This document shows positions 10,792 to 20,408 of a DNA stretch of 64,000 nt, piece by piece. The position numbers were made by a program, and so were the translations under genes. Every line of letters starts with the position of its first letter. Position 1 is the first letter of the stretch. The notes under the pieces were generated by a model. It did not search any database. It was not told the DNA's origin and saw only the letters and a program-made list of their open reading frames with translations. This stretch comes from Hymenobacter volaticus (GTDB taxonomy: Bacteria; Bacteroidota; Bacteroidia; Cytophagales; Hymenobacteraceae): the NCBI RefSeq assembly GCF_022921055.1, contig NZ_CP095061.1, forward strand, positions 3,077,501 through 3,141,500, given 5' to 3'.

Positions 10792-10800
10792 AAAATAGTA

Positions 10801-10857
10801 TTTCAACGCAGAAGGGGCCGTGCATCTAGTTGATGCACGGCCCCTTTTGCGTTGAAA
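10801..10857. terminator. Bidirectional terminator, 26-bp stem
   Basis: Arms 10801-10826 and 10832-10857 pair over 26 bases with one mismatch and a 5-base loop (core GGGGCCGTGCATC), between the convergent trehalose and GH15 genes. Confidence 0.9.
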
Positions 10858-10882
10858 TCAAGCTAGTCTTAGGCTGGAAGCG

Positions 10883-12667
10883 TTACACGAAGTTTGGTCG
10901 GTCGAGCTTCTTGGCAATGCGGTAAGCGGCATTCACGAGGCCAACGTGGCTGTAGGCCTGCGGGAAGTTGCCCCACTGCGAGCCGGTTTTAGCGTCTACG
11001 TCTTCGCTGAGCAAGCCGAGGTGGTTGGTGTAGGTCAGCAGCTTCTCGAACTCGCGAATAGCATCGTCGAGGCGGCCGACGCAGGCCAGAGTTTCCACGT
11101 ACCAGAAAGAGCAGATCAGGAAAGTGGTTTCGGGCGTGCCGAAGTCGTCGGCATGGCGGTAGCGGTAGAATAGGCCTTCCGGAGTCATCAACTCTTTTTC
11201 TAGCGCGGCTAGGTGTGTATGCGCCCGCTCGGTGGTGGGGTCGAGGTAGCCCATCATGATGAGTTGCAACGTACTGGCATCGAGGTGGGGCGAGCCGATG
11301 GCGTTGGCATACGCTTGCCGATCCTCGTTGAAGCACTGCTCGATGCGGCGGGCGGCTTCGTTCTGTAGCTCTAGCGCTAGGGCCTCCATTTCGGGGTTGC
11401 CGAGCGAATGCGCCACTTTACGGGCCGCGCTGCTACCTGCCCAATGGAACAAGTAAGTGTAGCAGTGGTACTGCGCTATGTGGCGGAATTCCCACAACCC
11501 AGCGTCTGGCTGGTCCATGGTGGCCTGAATCATGTGCAGAGCCTCATAAATCAGCTTGCTCGGGTTGGTGCGCTCGGGGTCGAGGAAACGGCAGTCCACG
11601 TAGAGCGGTAGCAGTGCCACCAGCACCTGCCCGTACACGTCGTTCTGAATGTGGGTGAAAGCGTCGTTGCCAATGCGCACGGGCTTATTGCCGAGGTAAC
11701 CTTCTAGCGGCAGCTCGATTTCTGTAAGTTCCGAGGCCCCACTGATGCCATAGAGCGGTTGGTACTTCCCCACCACTTTAGTGGAAATGTTAGCGATGTA
11801 GTGGAAATACCGCTCCATCTCCTCGAAGTGCCCAATGTTGTTGAAGGCCGTAAGCGTGTAGTACGTGTCGCGCATCCAGCAGAAGCGATAATCCCAGTTG
11901 CGGGTGCTGCCGGGCGCTTCGGGTAAGCTGGTGGTGCTGGCGGCAATAATTCCGCCGGTGTCCTCGTACTGGTGCATCTTCAGGGCCAAAGCCGACCGAA
12001 TAACGGCACTCTGGTGGAAGTTGCTGATGCTGGTGCTCTTCACCCACTTGCGCCAATAGTCAATGGTGCTCCGCAAAAACCGCTCGGCGGTGCTTTCCAA
12101 GGAGGCCTCCAGCGGTGCGCCGTAAGTAAGCACCAGATAGCGCGGCATGTTCAGCACAAAATCCTCGTCTTCCAGAATATAGGTGAGCGGGATGTCGGTG
12201 GTGAGGCGAATTTCTTCTTCGAGCCCCAAGAACGCAATGTGGTTGGAGCTACGCCGCCGGCTGAGCTGTTTTTCGCCGTATTCGCCCACCGGGTTGCACG
12301 TCACGCGCACGCGAGGCGTGCCTACTAGCGGCTCCAGCTTCCGGATAATCATCAGGGGTTTGTAATACCGCTCGTGCTGCTCGAAGCGGGGCGCGAAGTC
12401 GGTGACGCGGTAGCGGCCTTCCTCGTTCTCGATTTCGGTGCAGAGCACGTTGGTATTGGTCATGTAGTACTGACGGGTCTCGAAGGGGCCGCTCGCACCG
12501 GGCCGGACGCTGAACTCGCCGCCTTTGGCAGTATCGAGCAAGTCGCCGAACACAAAACTGCTATCGAAGCGAGGCCAGCAAAGCCAGGCCACAGAGGTAT
12601 CCTTGCGAATAAGAGCCAGATAGGCGCAATTGCCAATCAGACCCATGTCGTAAGTGTGCTTGATCAT
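10883..12667 (-). CDS. Glycoside hydrolase family 15 protein (glucoamylase/trehalase-like)
   Basis: 594 residues, no signal peptide, so probably cytoplasmic. The opening YDMGLIGNCAYLALIRKDTS and WLCWPRFDSSFVFGDLLD are the usual GH15 N-terminal beta-domain start; the (alpha/alpha)6 barrel has NWDYRFCWMRDTYYTL and, near the end, SQWGNFPQAYSHVGLVNAAY. GH15 enzymes cleave alpha-glucosidic bonds (starch ends, dextrins or trehalose); position next to trehalose synthesis suggests an alpha-glucan or trehalose turnover role, which is inference. Start ATG 12667 (MIKHTYDMG) is chosen over an extension to 12772 that runs through an intergenic inverted repeat. Confidence 0.92.
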   Translation of the reverse strand: MIKHTYDMGLIGNCAYLALIRKDTSVAWLCWPRFDSSFVFGDLLDTAKGGEFSVRPGASGPFETRQYYMTNTNVLCTEIENEEGRYRVTDFAPRFEQHERYYKPLMIIRKLEPLVGTPRVRVTCNPVGEYGEKQLSRRRSSNHIAFLGLEEEIRLTTDIPLTYILEDEDFVLNMPRYLVLTYGAPLEASLESTAERFLRSTIDYWRKWVKSTSISNFHQSAVIRSALALKMHQYEDTGGIIAASTTSLPEAPGSTRNWDYRFCWMRDTYYTLTAFNNIGHFEEMERYFHYIANISTKVVGKYQPLYGISGASELTEIELPLEGYLGNKPVRIGNDAFTHIQNDVYGQVLVALLPLYVDCRFLDPERTNPSKLIYEALHMIQATMDQPDAGLWEFRHIAQYHCYTYLFHWAGSSAARKVAHSLGNPEMEALALELQNEAARRIEQCFNEDRQAYANAIGSPHLDASTLQLIMMGYLDPTTERAHTHLAALEKELMTPEGLFYRYRHADDFGTPETTFLICSFWYVETLACVGRLDDAIREFEKLLTYTNHLGLLSEDVDAKTGSQWGNFPQAYSHVGLVNAAYRIAKKLDRPNFV

Positions 12668-12672
12668 CAGGA

Positions 12673-12805
12673 AATGGTGAAGTTGTGGAGAGGTGAGATG
12701 GTGAGCATGTGCGCCTGCGAACTCAATATTTGGCGTGCGCAGATGCGCGCGGCCAGAACGTCGAACTCTCATTCCACAAGCTCACCGTCTCACAATTTCA
12801 CCAGT
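12673..12805. repeat. Imperfect inverted repeat with GGTGAG motifs
   Basis: Left arm TGGTGAAGTTGTGGAGAGGT (from about 12674) and right arm (to about 12804) match as inverted repeats over 23 bases with three mismatches, separated by about 85 bases. The inner edge abuts the GH15 start codon. Similar GGTGAG-containing arms occur at 1737, 31580 and 41695. Confidence 0.5.
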
Positions 12806-12911
12806 AAGTACCCCATTGGAGCCGTTGGGGTTGCCGTAGCCTTCCGGCCGGAAGCTACGTACAGGGGCTGAGCGGCCATTTTGTTTGATTTTTTCTGCAC
12901 CTAACTTGCTC

Positions 12912-13610
12912 ATGCCCAGCACTTCCACCCGAAATACCACCCATACTCCACTTTATATTACGCTGGCGTTACTAGCGACCCTAGTGGGCGCCTATTTCTT
13001 GTGGCCCGCGTTCCAAGAAGCCGCCAAAGAAGCTTTCACAGTGCTCAAGAGCGGCGAGCAAAAAAGCATTGCCGCGTGGATGCAGCAATTCGGGTACTGG
13101 GGCCCGGTGGTGTTGGTGCTACTGATGGTGGTGCAAATGTTTTTGTTTGTAGTGAATGTGGTGGCGCTGATATTGGTGGCGATTCTGGCTTATGGGCCGT
13201 GGTGGGGCTCTTTGCTGGCACTGGGCGGTTGCGTCGTGGCTTCTACAGTCGGCTACGGACTAGGCCGGGCCTTAGGCGAGTCATTCGTAAGCCGACTGCT
13301 AGGCGAAAAAACCGAGAAGAAAGTTATTGACGTGGTGCACCGCTATGGTGTGTGGGCCGTCATCATTGCCCGCCTCTCTCCCGCCCTCTCCGACGACGCC
13401 ATCAGCTTCGTAGGTGGGGTGGCCCGCATGGGCTACCTAAAATTTATTGCTGCCACGGTAGTAGGCGTAGTGCCCCTGATTGCGCTGCTAGCTTACCTCG
13501 GCGAAGACAGCAAACGCCTGAAAACCGGCCTTCTATGGGTGTCCGGCATCAGTCTGCTCTTGTTCGGGGCGTACGTGTGGTGGGACCGACGGCGGCAAAA
13601 ATCCACGTAA
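12912..13610 (+). CDS. TVP38/TMEM64 family membrane protein (DedA-like superfamily)
   Basis: 232 residues with five to six membrane segments: about 17-37 (LYITLALLATLVGAYFLWP), 67-100 (VVLVLLMVVQMFLFVVNVVA), 105-130, 160-180 and 200-222. The reentrant-helix region VVASTVGYGLGRALG and the RLSPALSDDAISFVGGVARM segment are characteristic of the TVP38/SNARE-associated superfamily, linked in some members to lipid or undecaprenyl-phosphate flipping. The substrate here is unknown. ATG 12912 is preferred over TTG 12885. Confidence 0.88.
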   Translation: MPSTSTRNTTHTPLYITLALLATLVGAYFLWPAFQEAAKEAFTVLKSGEQKSIAAWMQQFGYWGPVVLVLLMVVQMFLFVVNVVALILVAILAYGPWWGSLLALGGCVVASTVGYGLGRALGESFVSRLLGEKTEKKVIDVVHRYGVWAVIIARLSPALSDDAISFVGGVARMGYLKFIAATVVGVVPLIALLAYLGEDSKRLKTGLLWVSGISLLLFGAYVWWDRRRQKST

Positions 13611-13625
13611 ATCCTTGCCGTAGAC

Positions 13626-13657
13626 TTGCAGCGTATCTTTTTCGTGCTTTATCTTTG
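13626..13657 (+). promoter_or_regulatory. Promoter of tRNA-Glu copy 2
   Basis: TTG at 13626-13628, a 21-base spacer, then TATCTTTG (13650-13657), followed by the same leader as tRNA copy 1. Confidence 0.75.
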
Positions 13658-13676
13658 CACCACCAAAACGAAACAC

Positions 13677-13748
13677 GGTCCGTTCGTCTAGGGGTTAGGA
13701 CAGTAGATTTTCATTCTACCAACAGGGGTTCGATTCCCCTACGGACTA
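13677..13748 (+). tRNA. tRNA-Glu (anticodon TTC), copy 2
   Basis: Base-for-base identical to the copy at 7263-7334 over all 72 positions, same strand, anticodon TTC in loop TTTTCAT. No encoded CCA. Confidence 0.96.
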
Positions 13749-13755
13749 CATTCTT

Positions 13756-13787
13756 AAACGCCTCTCCGCAACCGGAGAGGCGTTTTT
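13756..13787 (+). terminator. Terminator after tRNA-Glu copy 2
   Basis: Stem AAACGCCTCTCCG / CGGAGAGGCGTTTTT with a short loop and T tract, just after the tRNA. Confidence 0.9.
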
Positions 13788-13820
13788 GTTTTCCAGTCGT
13801 AGCAAGCGAGCAATACGGCC

Positions 13821-14330
13821 TTAGTCCGATGATTTTTTCACCACGCTAATTTTGCCGCTGCTCTCTAAATGCATCGATTCCACCTGGTCCACCGACGTCA
13901 TACTAGCCGTTTCGCGCAGCCCTTCTAGCAGTTCCTTCTCGGTTATTTCGCTCTGGCGCATATGGTCGCGCAATATTTCCCCGTTCTCAGCCAGCATAGT
14001 GGCTTTACCTTTGATAAGCCAGCCAAACCAGTTGTATCGGTATGCAACCATGGCTAGCAGGCGGTGCAAGCCTACAAAAATGGCGCAGGCTAGCAGCGTC
14101 GACCCCAAAGGCGATGCCGCCATCACGGCCCGGCTAAGCAATGAGCCGAGCGTGATTTTCAACACTAAATCGAAGGCCGTACCACGGCCGAAAGTGCGGG
14201 GGCCAGCCAACCGCAGCATTGCCAGCGCGGCGCAAAAAACAAGTACGGCTCGGGCGGCAACCTGCAATGCCGTGATGCTGTCGGCATCGGCCTGCAAGCC
14301 CAATAAATCTGTAAAAAAGGTGGTATCCAT
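13821..14330 (-). CDS. DUF421 (YetF-type) membrane protein
   Basis: 169 residues. Three hydrophobic helices in the first half (ARAVLVFCAALAMLRLAG, LARAVMAASPLGSTLLACAI-like region) followed by a cytoplasmic alpha/beta domain. RLAGPRTFGRGTAFDLVLKI and the C-terminal LRDHMRQSEITEKELLEGLR are family signatures of DUF421. The function is unknown; Bacillus relatives are linked to spore or envelope traits. Convergent with the tRNA and its terminator. Confidence 0.85.
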   Translation of the reverse strand: MDTTFFTDLLGLQADADSITALQVAARAVLVFCAALAMLRLAGPRTFGRGTAFDLVLKITLGSLLSRAVMAASPLGSTLLACAIFVGLHRLLAMVAYRYNWFGWLIKGKATMLAENGEILRDHMRQSEITEKELLEGLRETASMTSVDQVESMHLESSGKISVVKKSSD

Positions 14331-14461
14331 TTAGGGAATTTTGGAAGTAGACGTAGCGCCTGCCGTAAATAGCCGCGCTTAACACAAAAAGACCCGGATA
14401 AGAAACCTGCCGAGCGTATACTTAAACAGCAGTTAATCGAAGTTTGAAGCGGCAGCTAACA

Positions 14462-14512
14462 TCCGTAGGTTGACGTCTTACGGACACACGTAGCGCCGGT
14501 TGGCGCTACGTG
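14462..14512. repeat. Two adjacent small hairpins in a divergent intergenic region
   Basis: TCCGTA...TACGGA (14462-14484) is followed by CACGTAGCGCC-GGTT-GGCGCTACGTG (14487-14512). The 533-base gap between the DUF421 gene and the secreted-protein gene holds nothing else clear apart from a weak promoter-like TAACTTTA near 14788. Confidence 0.5.
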
Positions 14513-14863
14513 GTTGGCGCTTGGCAACGAACGGCTTCACACTGTGGCGCTTGAGCTGCTAATAGGTCAGAAATTCGTGCTGAAAGCTTTAGTGGTGCGT
14601 CTTGACAGGAAAGCAGTTGCCTCTATACCTGTTTCTTCCACTCAGGAGCCGTACAAAACCGGCACTTTTCACTACCTAACTGCAACCAAACTACTACTGG
14701 CTGTATTATTCTTATTTTGCACTCAAGCAAGAAGGGCGCCTTAATAAGAAAAGTGCAGATTCTTACGCGTCACAACGCCTCAGCCGCTAACTTTACGCTC
14801 CTAAAGTGCCGTTCTTCATCCGGCCGGTGCTATTTCTGCTTGGTTTCTGACGCTGTTTGCTCT

Positions 14864-17019
14864 GTGCGCTTCCCTCTCAGCCTTCGTTTCGGTTTTGGTT
14901 TTGCAGTCCTGTTTTTAGGCTTTCTACTGACCACCTTCACTTCTAAGGCTCAAAGCGGGCCGCTATTGCGCGAGTTGGTGATGCGCACCGACACTACCCG
15001 ATACCAGCTTAGCCGCAACACAGTGGCCGTACAAGGCGAGCAGAATTTGTACTTCTACTATCGCCAGGAAGACGAAACTGCCGAGTTGGAAGTGTATCCC
15101 CTACAGCCGCGCATACCGCTGCGCCTCGTCCGCTCGGCCGACTTCACCTTGCTCGATTCCTTAACAGTCTCGCCCAACGGCCAATTCTACCGGGCCAAGG
15201 TGCGGTTCAAGGAGCTGTCGGCGGTGCAGTTTCTGCGGTTCACGTTCACGCAGCGGGCCGACTCAGCAGGTCGGCCCGCCCTCACCCAAACCGTAAACCT
15301 GCTGCCCGTAACGCGTACCACGCTGGAACTGCGGCCCGCCGACACTGATCTGTATGTGGGCGAGGAGAAAGTGTTCGAGCTCAGCACCAACAACGTCAAG
15401 AATATCCGGGCGGGCGCCGACTGGACCAAGGGGCAGGATATCGACTACCGCATCACGCAGGAAAAAGGCATCCTGCGCTTGCACGTGTTGCCCAACAACC
15501 TTGGCAACCGGATACTGACGGTGCGACCCCAAACCGAACGGCCCTTCCTCACCGACAACAACCGTCGCGTCAGTTACGCGCTGCCAACTATTCGGCAAGA
15601 ATTCACGGTGAAGGCGTCGCGGTTGCGCTTCTTGAACGTCGATAAAAAGGAAATCACCATCGATGATATTTCGCAGCGCAAAGGCGTGGAGCTGATTCTC
15701 GACAACGGCCGCACTTTTGAACTGCGGCGTACCTACCGCATCGAGGAGCAGGAAGAAGCGGGTGGGGCACTGATTGCTGAACTCTTTATGCGCCAGTACC
15801 TAACCAACGACCGGGTACTGTGCTGGCTGCGCGTTTATAACACGCACCGCCTCACCGACAGCTACCTCTACATCAAGGAAAACGACCAGGCCAAGTACAT
15901 CACCAACCTCAACATCTCGCCCAAAACTACGGTCACGACGGTGAGCGTGCGGCACCGCGGCGGCGATTGGGTAAACAGCACCAACGTAAACCCGGGCGAA
16001 ACGGTAGATGTGCGGCTGGAAGGGGTATCGTTGCAGCGGGCTCGGTTTCACTTCGAGGACGTGCAGATTGTGCCCTCCGACTCCAGCGTGCGCACCGATG
16101 CGGTGGTGGTGTACCGAGTGCAAATCCCGCTCACCATCGACAAAAAGCGCATTACCATCTACAACGTAGGCCAGCCAACAGGCTACAATCTGTCGGTGAG
16201 GGAGTTTCAGCGGCCGCACCCGCTCGACTTTGTGAGCGTAACCTTTGGAGAAGCGCCCCGGCCCGTCACGCGCCTGAATGGCCCCGTGCTCTACGACCGC
16301 ACCGTCCGCGACGTGGTGTTCAGCTTCAACTCCAACGGCATCGACTCCGACAAACAGCTTTACGGCAAGCAGTACCTCACCTTTGACATTCGCACTCAAA
16401 ACAGCAAAGGCGAGCTGATTGAAATGCGTACCGTCGACAACATCGTGATATGTCCCGGCGACAACTCGGTGCGCGCCGCCTTCTACCAAGACAAGCAGTG
16501 CCAGGTAGGCAACATCAGCCTCAACAGCTTGCTGAACGCCCGCAAAACCTACGACCTCGACGACTGGAGCACCATGATTGTTACGGTAAGACACACGGCT
16601 GGGCAGTACCAGGAGGCGGGTTTCTCGCAAAAGCTGGAACTGGTATTGCAGCGCCGCGTGAAGTTCGATATCGATGTGAGTTTCCCGGGGGCCTACTGAC
16701 CAAGTACCGCGGCGAATCGAGCTACACGTCCTTCGGGGGTATTTCACTGGCCATGCTGGGCCAATTGAGTTTCTATCACCCCGAAAAAATCAACCGCTTG
16801 CGTCCTTACAAAGTGGGTGCTGGTTTCGTAGCGCTCAATGCCTTCGACCTCAGCAAAGAAGGCGGCAACCGTGACCTAGGTTTAGTAATTCTCGGGTCCA
16901 TCTATCCTACCCGCCGCGAAGCCAAATTGACCTTTCCGCTGTATTTGGGCGGCGGTTATTTGCTTTCCAAAGGCAAGCCCTTCTTTCTGCTAGGCCCCGG
17001 CATTGGAGTACGACTGTAA
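14864..17019 (+). CDS. Secreted protein of unknown function (frameshifted in this assembly)
   Basis: About 718 residues after repair. GTG 14864 begins a basic, hydrophobic signal peptide (VRFPLSLRFGFGFAVLFLGF, ending near SKAQS). The body is beta-rich with repeated Ig-like stretches (VYPLQPRIPLRLVRSADFTL; VEVDVRLEGVSL-like strands), and the C-terminal 100 residues look like an outer-membrane or glycine-rich beta domain (LTFPLYLGGGYLL, PFFLLGPGIGVRL). I do not recognise the family. The frame breaks at 16687-16691: the run CCCGGGGGCC needs one more G to read FPGGLLTKYRGESS. Upstream ATG/TTG starts would put the signal peptide inside the protein, so they are less likely. Confidence 0.7.
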
Positions 17020-17101
17020 GTACACTCACAAGTAAGCATAGTTATGCTGAGGTACAGGCAGTGCATAAATCTCTAACGCGTAATGCCGTTACCGAAGTAT
17101 T

Positions 17102-17327
17102 GTCATGCTGAGCGCAGCCGAAGCATCTCGCTCGAATCGTTGCACAAGCGTTAGAGTATACCACACCAGCGAGATGCTTCGGCTGCGCTCAGCATGACGG
17201 TCTGGTTGTACTGGCCTACGTCAGCACGCGAGATGCTTCAACTTCGCCTGCGGCTGCGCTCAGCATGACAGGCTCTTGGTGTTGGCAATGTTAGTATGTA
17301 AGATGCTTCAACTGTGCTCAGCATGAT
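17102..17327. repeat. Cluster of four copies of a 30-bp intergenic repeat
   Basis: The unit reads GCGAGATGCTTCGG followed by CTGCGCTCAGCATGAC. One copy at 17102-17131 is in the opposite orientation to those at 17169-17198, 17229-17269 (with a 12-base insertion) and 17300-17327 (shortened). The first two form a large perfect inverted pair. It lies between the secreted-protein gene and the GIY-YIG gene. Confidence 0.9.
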
Positions 17328-17386
17328 GGTTGATAAGATGACGTAGTATGGTAATGCGTTGCTATAGTAGTTCTTAATGCTGTGTT

Positions 17387-17677
17387 ATGTATGTCTATAT
17401 TCTGACGAATCCTGCTCGCACAGTTCTTTATATTGGCGTGACAAACGCTATTGAGCGTCGTGTTTCTGAGCACAGTTCTACTCTAGGTGATGCCAGCAAA
17501 TTCACTGGTCGCTACCAAACTGACTTGCTGGTATATTTCGAGCATTGTGCTGACGCAGTACAAGCTATAGTTCGGGAAAAGCAGTTGAAAGGCTGGACCC
17601 GAGCGAAAAAGGAAAAACTAATTACTGCCTTCAACCCCGAGTGGGTAGCTATTGACCCACTAACCTGGGAAGGCTAA
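17387..17677 (+). CDS. Small GIY-YIG nuclease-domain protein
   Basis: 96 residues, a single GIY-YIG domain (UvrC/YhbQ-like, COG2827). MYVYILTNPARTVLYIGVTN shows the two strands of the motif (YVYIL...YIGVT), followed by ERRVSEHSS and a C-terminal KLINAFNPEW-like segment (KEKLITAFNPEW). Such proteins are predicted DNA endonucleases; few are characterised. The GC content is lower than in the neighbours and it sits between two clusters of the 30-bp repeat (17102-17327 and 17767-17928), which hints at mobility or co-spread. Confidence 0.9.
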   Translation: MYVYILTNPARTVLYIGVTNAIERRVSEHSSTLGDASKFTGRYQTDLLVYFEHCADAVQAIVREKQLKGWTRAKKEKLITAFNPEWVAIDPLTWEG

Positions 17678-17766
17678 GTAAAGAATACTACAATACATCA
17701 TCACTCGCCCGTCCGATAGAGCTTATCGAACTTCCCCGCGTGCATCGCTACAAACTCAATCAGACC

Positions 17767-17928
17767 GTCATGCTGAGCGCAGCCGAAGCATCTCGCGTGC
17801 TACCGTTGTCAACACCAACAGGCCGTCATGCTGAGCGGAATGCAACGAAGCCGAAGCATCTCGCGTGGTGATGCTGGAATACTAACTTAATGAGGCGAGC
17901 GAGATGCTTCGGCTGCGCTCAGCATGAC
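17767..17928. repeat. Three further copies of the 30-bp intergenic repeat
   Basis: Copies at 17767-17796, 17825-17863 (with a 9-base insertion) and, inverted, 17899-17928. The rest of the gap 17678-18068 shows no gene. Confidence 0.9.
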
Positions 17929-18068
17929 AATACTTCGGCAATGGCAGTATGTTAGGCTAGAGGCGCCGCCTGCGCCTGTGCTTTGGCATGAGCGGCTTTT
18001 GAATAAGGCTTACTGGTCGATGTGGCTTTAACTTCACAATCGTGCAGAGCCTCAAGCCTGCTTCGCTC

Positions 18069-20047
18069 TTACTTTACGGGTAGCTCGATGCTGACGATGG
18101 TGCCTTGGCCAGGGCGGGAATTGATGGTGAGAGTGCCGCCGAGCAACCCCACGCGGTTCTGAAGGCCGGGCAGACCGATGCCGTTGTGAGGAGTGATGTT
18201 GCGGGGGACTCAAAGCCTTGGCCGTTGTCTTCCACCGAAATAGACAGCTTGTCGTTTTCGCGCACCACGTGAATAAAGGCTTCCTGCGCTTGGGCGTGCT
18301 TGAGGATGTTGTTGAACAACTCTTGCACAATGCGGTACACGGCCACTTCCATGAGCCGCGGCAAGGGCTGGTCGAGGCCGGAGAAGTGCAGGTGCACGGG
18401 CAAGCTGCCCCGCGGAATCCGGCGGGCCAACTCTTCTAGCGCGAACTTCAACCCGAAATCTTCCAGGATGCCAGGGGTCAGTTCGAACGAGATAGTGCGT
18501 GTCATGCGGATGGCTTCGTTCAGCAAAGCATAGGCCTCGTCGCGGGGTGGGCGGCCGAGGCGGGTTTCGAGGTGCAGCTTGGCGGCATAGAGCAACTGCC
18601 CCACCCCGTTGTGCAAGGCTTCGGCAATGCGTTTGCGCTCGGCTTCCTCGGTGCTTAAAATGGCCGATAGCACTTCTTGTTGCTGACTCAGCTTGAGCTG
18701 GGTGGTTTCCTCGATGAGGCGGTTGCGCTCGGTCATGTCGCGGACGACGATCAGCACGCCGCTGATGTCGTCTTGTTGCTCGCCACGCAGCGGCACGATG
18801 TAGGCGTCGTAGTGGCCGGGGCGAACGATGAACGGGATGCCATTCAACACGACCTGCTCGCCACTGCGCAGCACCTGCCCGAAGAGCTGCTGCCACTCCG
18901 GCGTGTTCAGAGTCGGAAAAATGCTGAATATATCCTGGCCGACTACTTGCGCTTCTGGCAAACCAGCATACTTCTCGACTTCGCGGTTCCAGGCCGTAAT
19001 GCGGCCCCCCCGGTCCAGCGCAATGATGCCATCGACGCTGTTATCGAGCAAGCTCTCCGAGAATTCTTTTTCGGCGCGGAGCTGCTCCTGGGCCGCGCGC
19101 TGCACCGTAATATCGCGCCACACGGCATGGACGAGCTGTTCGCCGTTTACGTTGATGTAGGTGGCTACCACTTCCAGCCACTTGTGCTCGCCTTGCAACG
19201 TGCTGCGGTACCACTCGAACCGGTGAGAACCTTTGCGGCGCAGTAAGGCTTGGTGGTGCCGGATCAGCTCCTCGGAACGGCCCCCGCCGGGCTGAAACTC
19301 GGGCACCATAAAACTGAGGGGTTTTCCTACCAGCTCGCTTTTTTCGGCGGCCCCGATCAGGCGCAGCGCCGAGGCGTTGCAATCCATAATGTGCAGGTTG
19401 CGGATAAGCACCACCGCATCGGCACTTTGCTCGAACAGGTGGCGGAAACGAGCCTCGCTTACGGCCAACGCTCTAGTGGCCGCGTGCTGGGCGCTTACAT
19501 CGAGCAGTACCAGATGAAACTGCACCACGTTTTCCGGCGAAGTCACGCGGGTGCCGGCCAGCTGGATATACAGCTGTTGGTTGTTGCGGATGAAAGTAAG
19601 CTCGCAGGTTTGCCGGACGTCGGAAGCCGACAATGCGTCAAGAAAATCAGAAAATTCGACGCGGTCTTGTTCGGCAACAAACAAAGCGAGGCGGAGGCGC
19701 ATCAGTTTCTGACGGACGTCGCCCAATAGCTGGGCCGCGTTTAGGTTGAGCTGCTGAATGGTGCCGTGGGTATCCAGCGTAAGGTAACCGATGGGCGCAA
19801 AGTCGTAGAGGTTAACGTATTCGAGGCGGGCAGTTTCGGCCTCCGCCTGGGCTAGGAGCAGTTGCTCGTACTGCATTTCCAGCTCGATCTGATGGGCTTG
19901 CAGTTCCTGCACAAGGCGCTGTATAGCATCGGGCGTGCTCTCGTCCACGGCCCGCGTAATGAGATGCCGCCGCCGTTCTGCCCGCTCGCGCAACGCCAGC
20001 AAGGCTTCCTTGGGAATATGCTGGTCGTTGTGGTCGAAGTCACTCAT
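18069..20047 (-). CDS. PAS-domain sensor histidine kinase, HisKA_3 type (frameshifted in this assembly)
   Basis: About 659 residues, no membrane segment, so a soluble sensor. An N-terminal coiled coil is followed by three PAS domains (about 75-180, 195-320, 325-440), a HisKA_3 helix TEEAERKRIAEALHNGVGQL with the phospho-acceptor His (usual LHDG is LHNG here) and an HATPase domain (VEDNGQGFE, then GIGLPGLQNRVGLLGG). The frame breaks at 18203-18207: the coding-strand run TCCCCCGC needs one more C to restore the G2 box and the proper end LPVK. Without it the protein ends in an unrelated tail. No response regulator is adjacent; the neighbouring CheB-CheR-PAS fusion suggests one sensory cluster. 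Confidence 0.9.
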
Positions 20048-20327
20048 AGCAGGGGCTGCGCTGGCTCTACTCTACTAGTAACGCGTTATCTAAAAAGTCG
20101 TTCGCTGCCCGCTCTGGAATTGTGTAGGCTTGGTTGAGCTAAGAAAGAAGCGGATTCAGTAGGCGGCAAAAACGAAAAAGCAGCGCCAGAGACAAAAAAA
20201 GCAAGTTTTCTATTCGTACGCTACCTTCTGTATCAATGCTTACCAGCCAATGTAGACAAACAAGAAAGAATACTGCTTCTGGTCTATTGGGTTAAGCTTT
20301 TGGCGTAGCTGACGGTGACTATACCAC

Positions 20328-20366
20328 GCGAGCAAGATGCGCTGGTTTCGTTCAGTAGGACGGACT
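20328..20366. repeat. Possible decayed copy of the 30-bp repeat
   Basis: GCGAGCAAGATGCGCTGG followed by TTTCGTTCAGTAGGAC resembles the repeat unit with several substitutions and one insertion. It is the only notable element in the 361-base gap 20048-20408. Confidence 0.35.
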
Positions 20367-20408
20367 ATAGGCTTTGAACAACACGCGTACGGCCACTACT
20401 TACGCAGC

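Noticed and set aside
7263..13748. tRNA-Glu copies as integration (att) sites of a genomic island
   Set aside because: No integrase or phage gene lies between them and the genes inside look like ordinary metabolism; the duplication also includes the promoter and leader.
17102..17928. CRISPR array
   Set aside because: Repeat copies occur in both orientations with irregular spacing and no cas genes; they are dispersed intergenic repeats.
18052..18896. Two frames overlapping the histidine kinase on the same strand
   Set aside because: They are out-of-frame readings; the kinase frame after one base repair gives all catalytic boxes. Only the last about 45 codons in another frame belong to the real protein.
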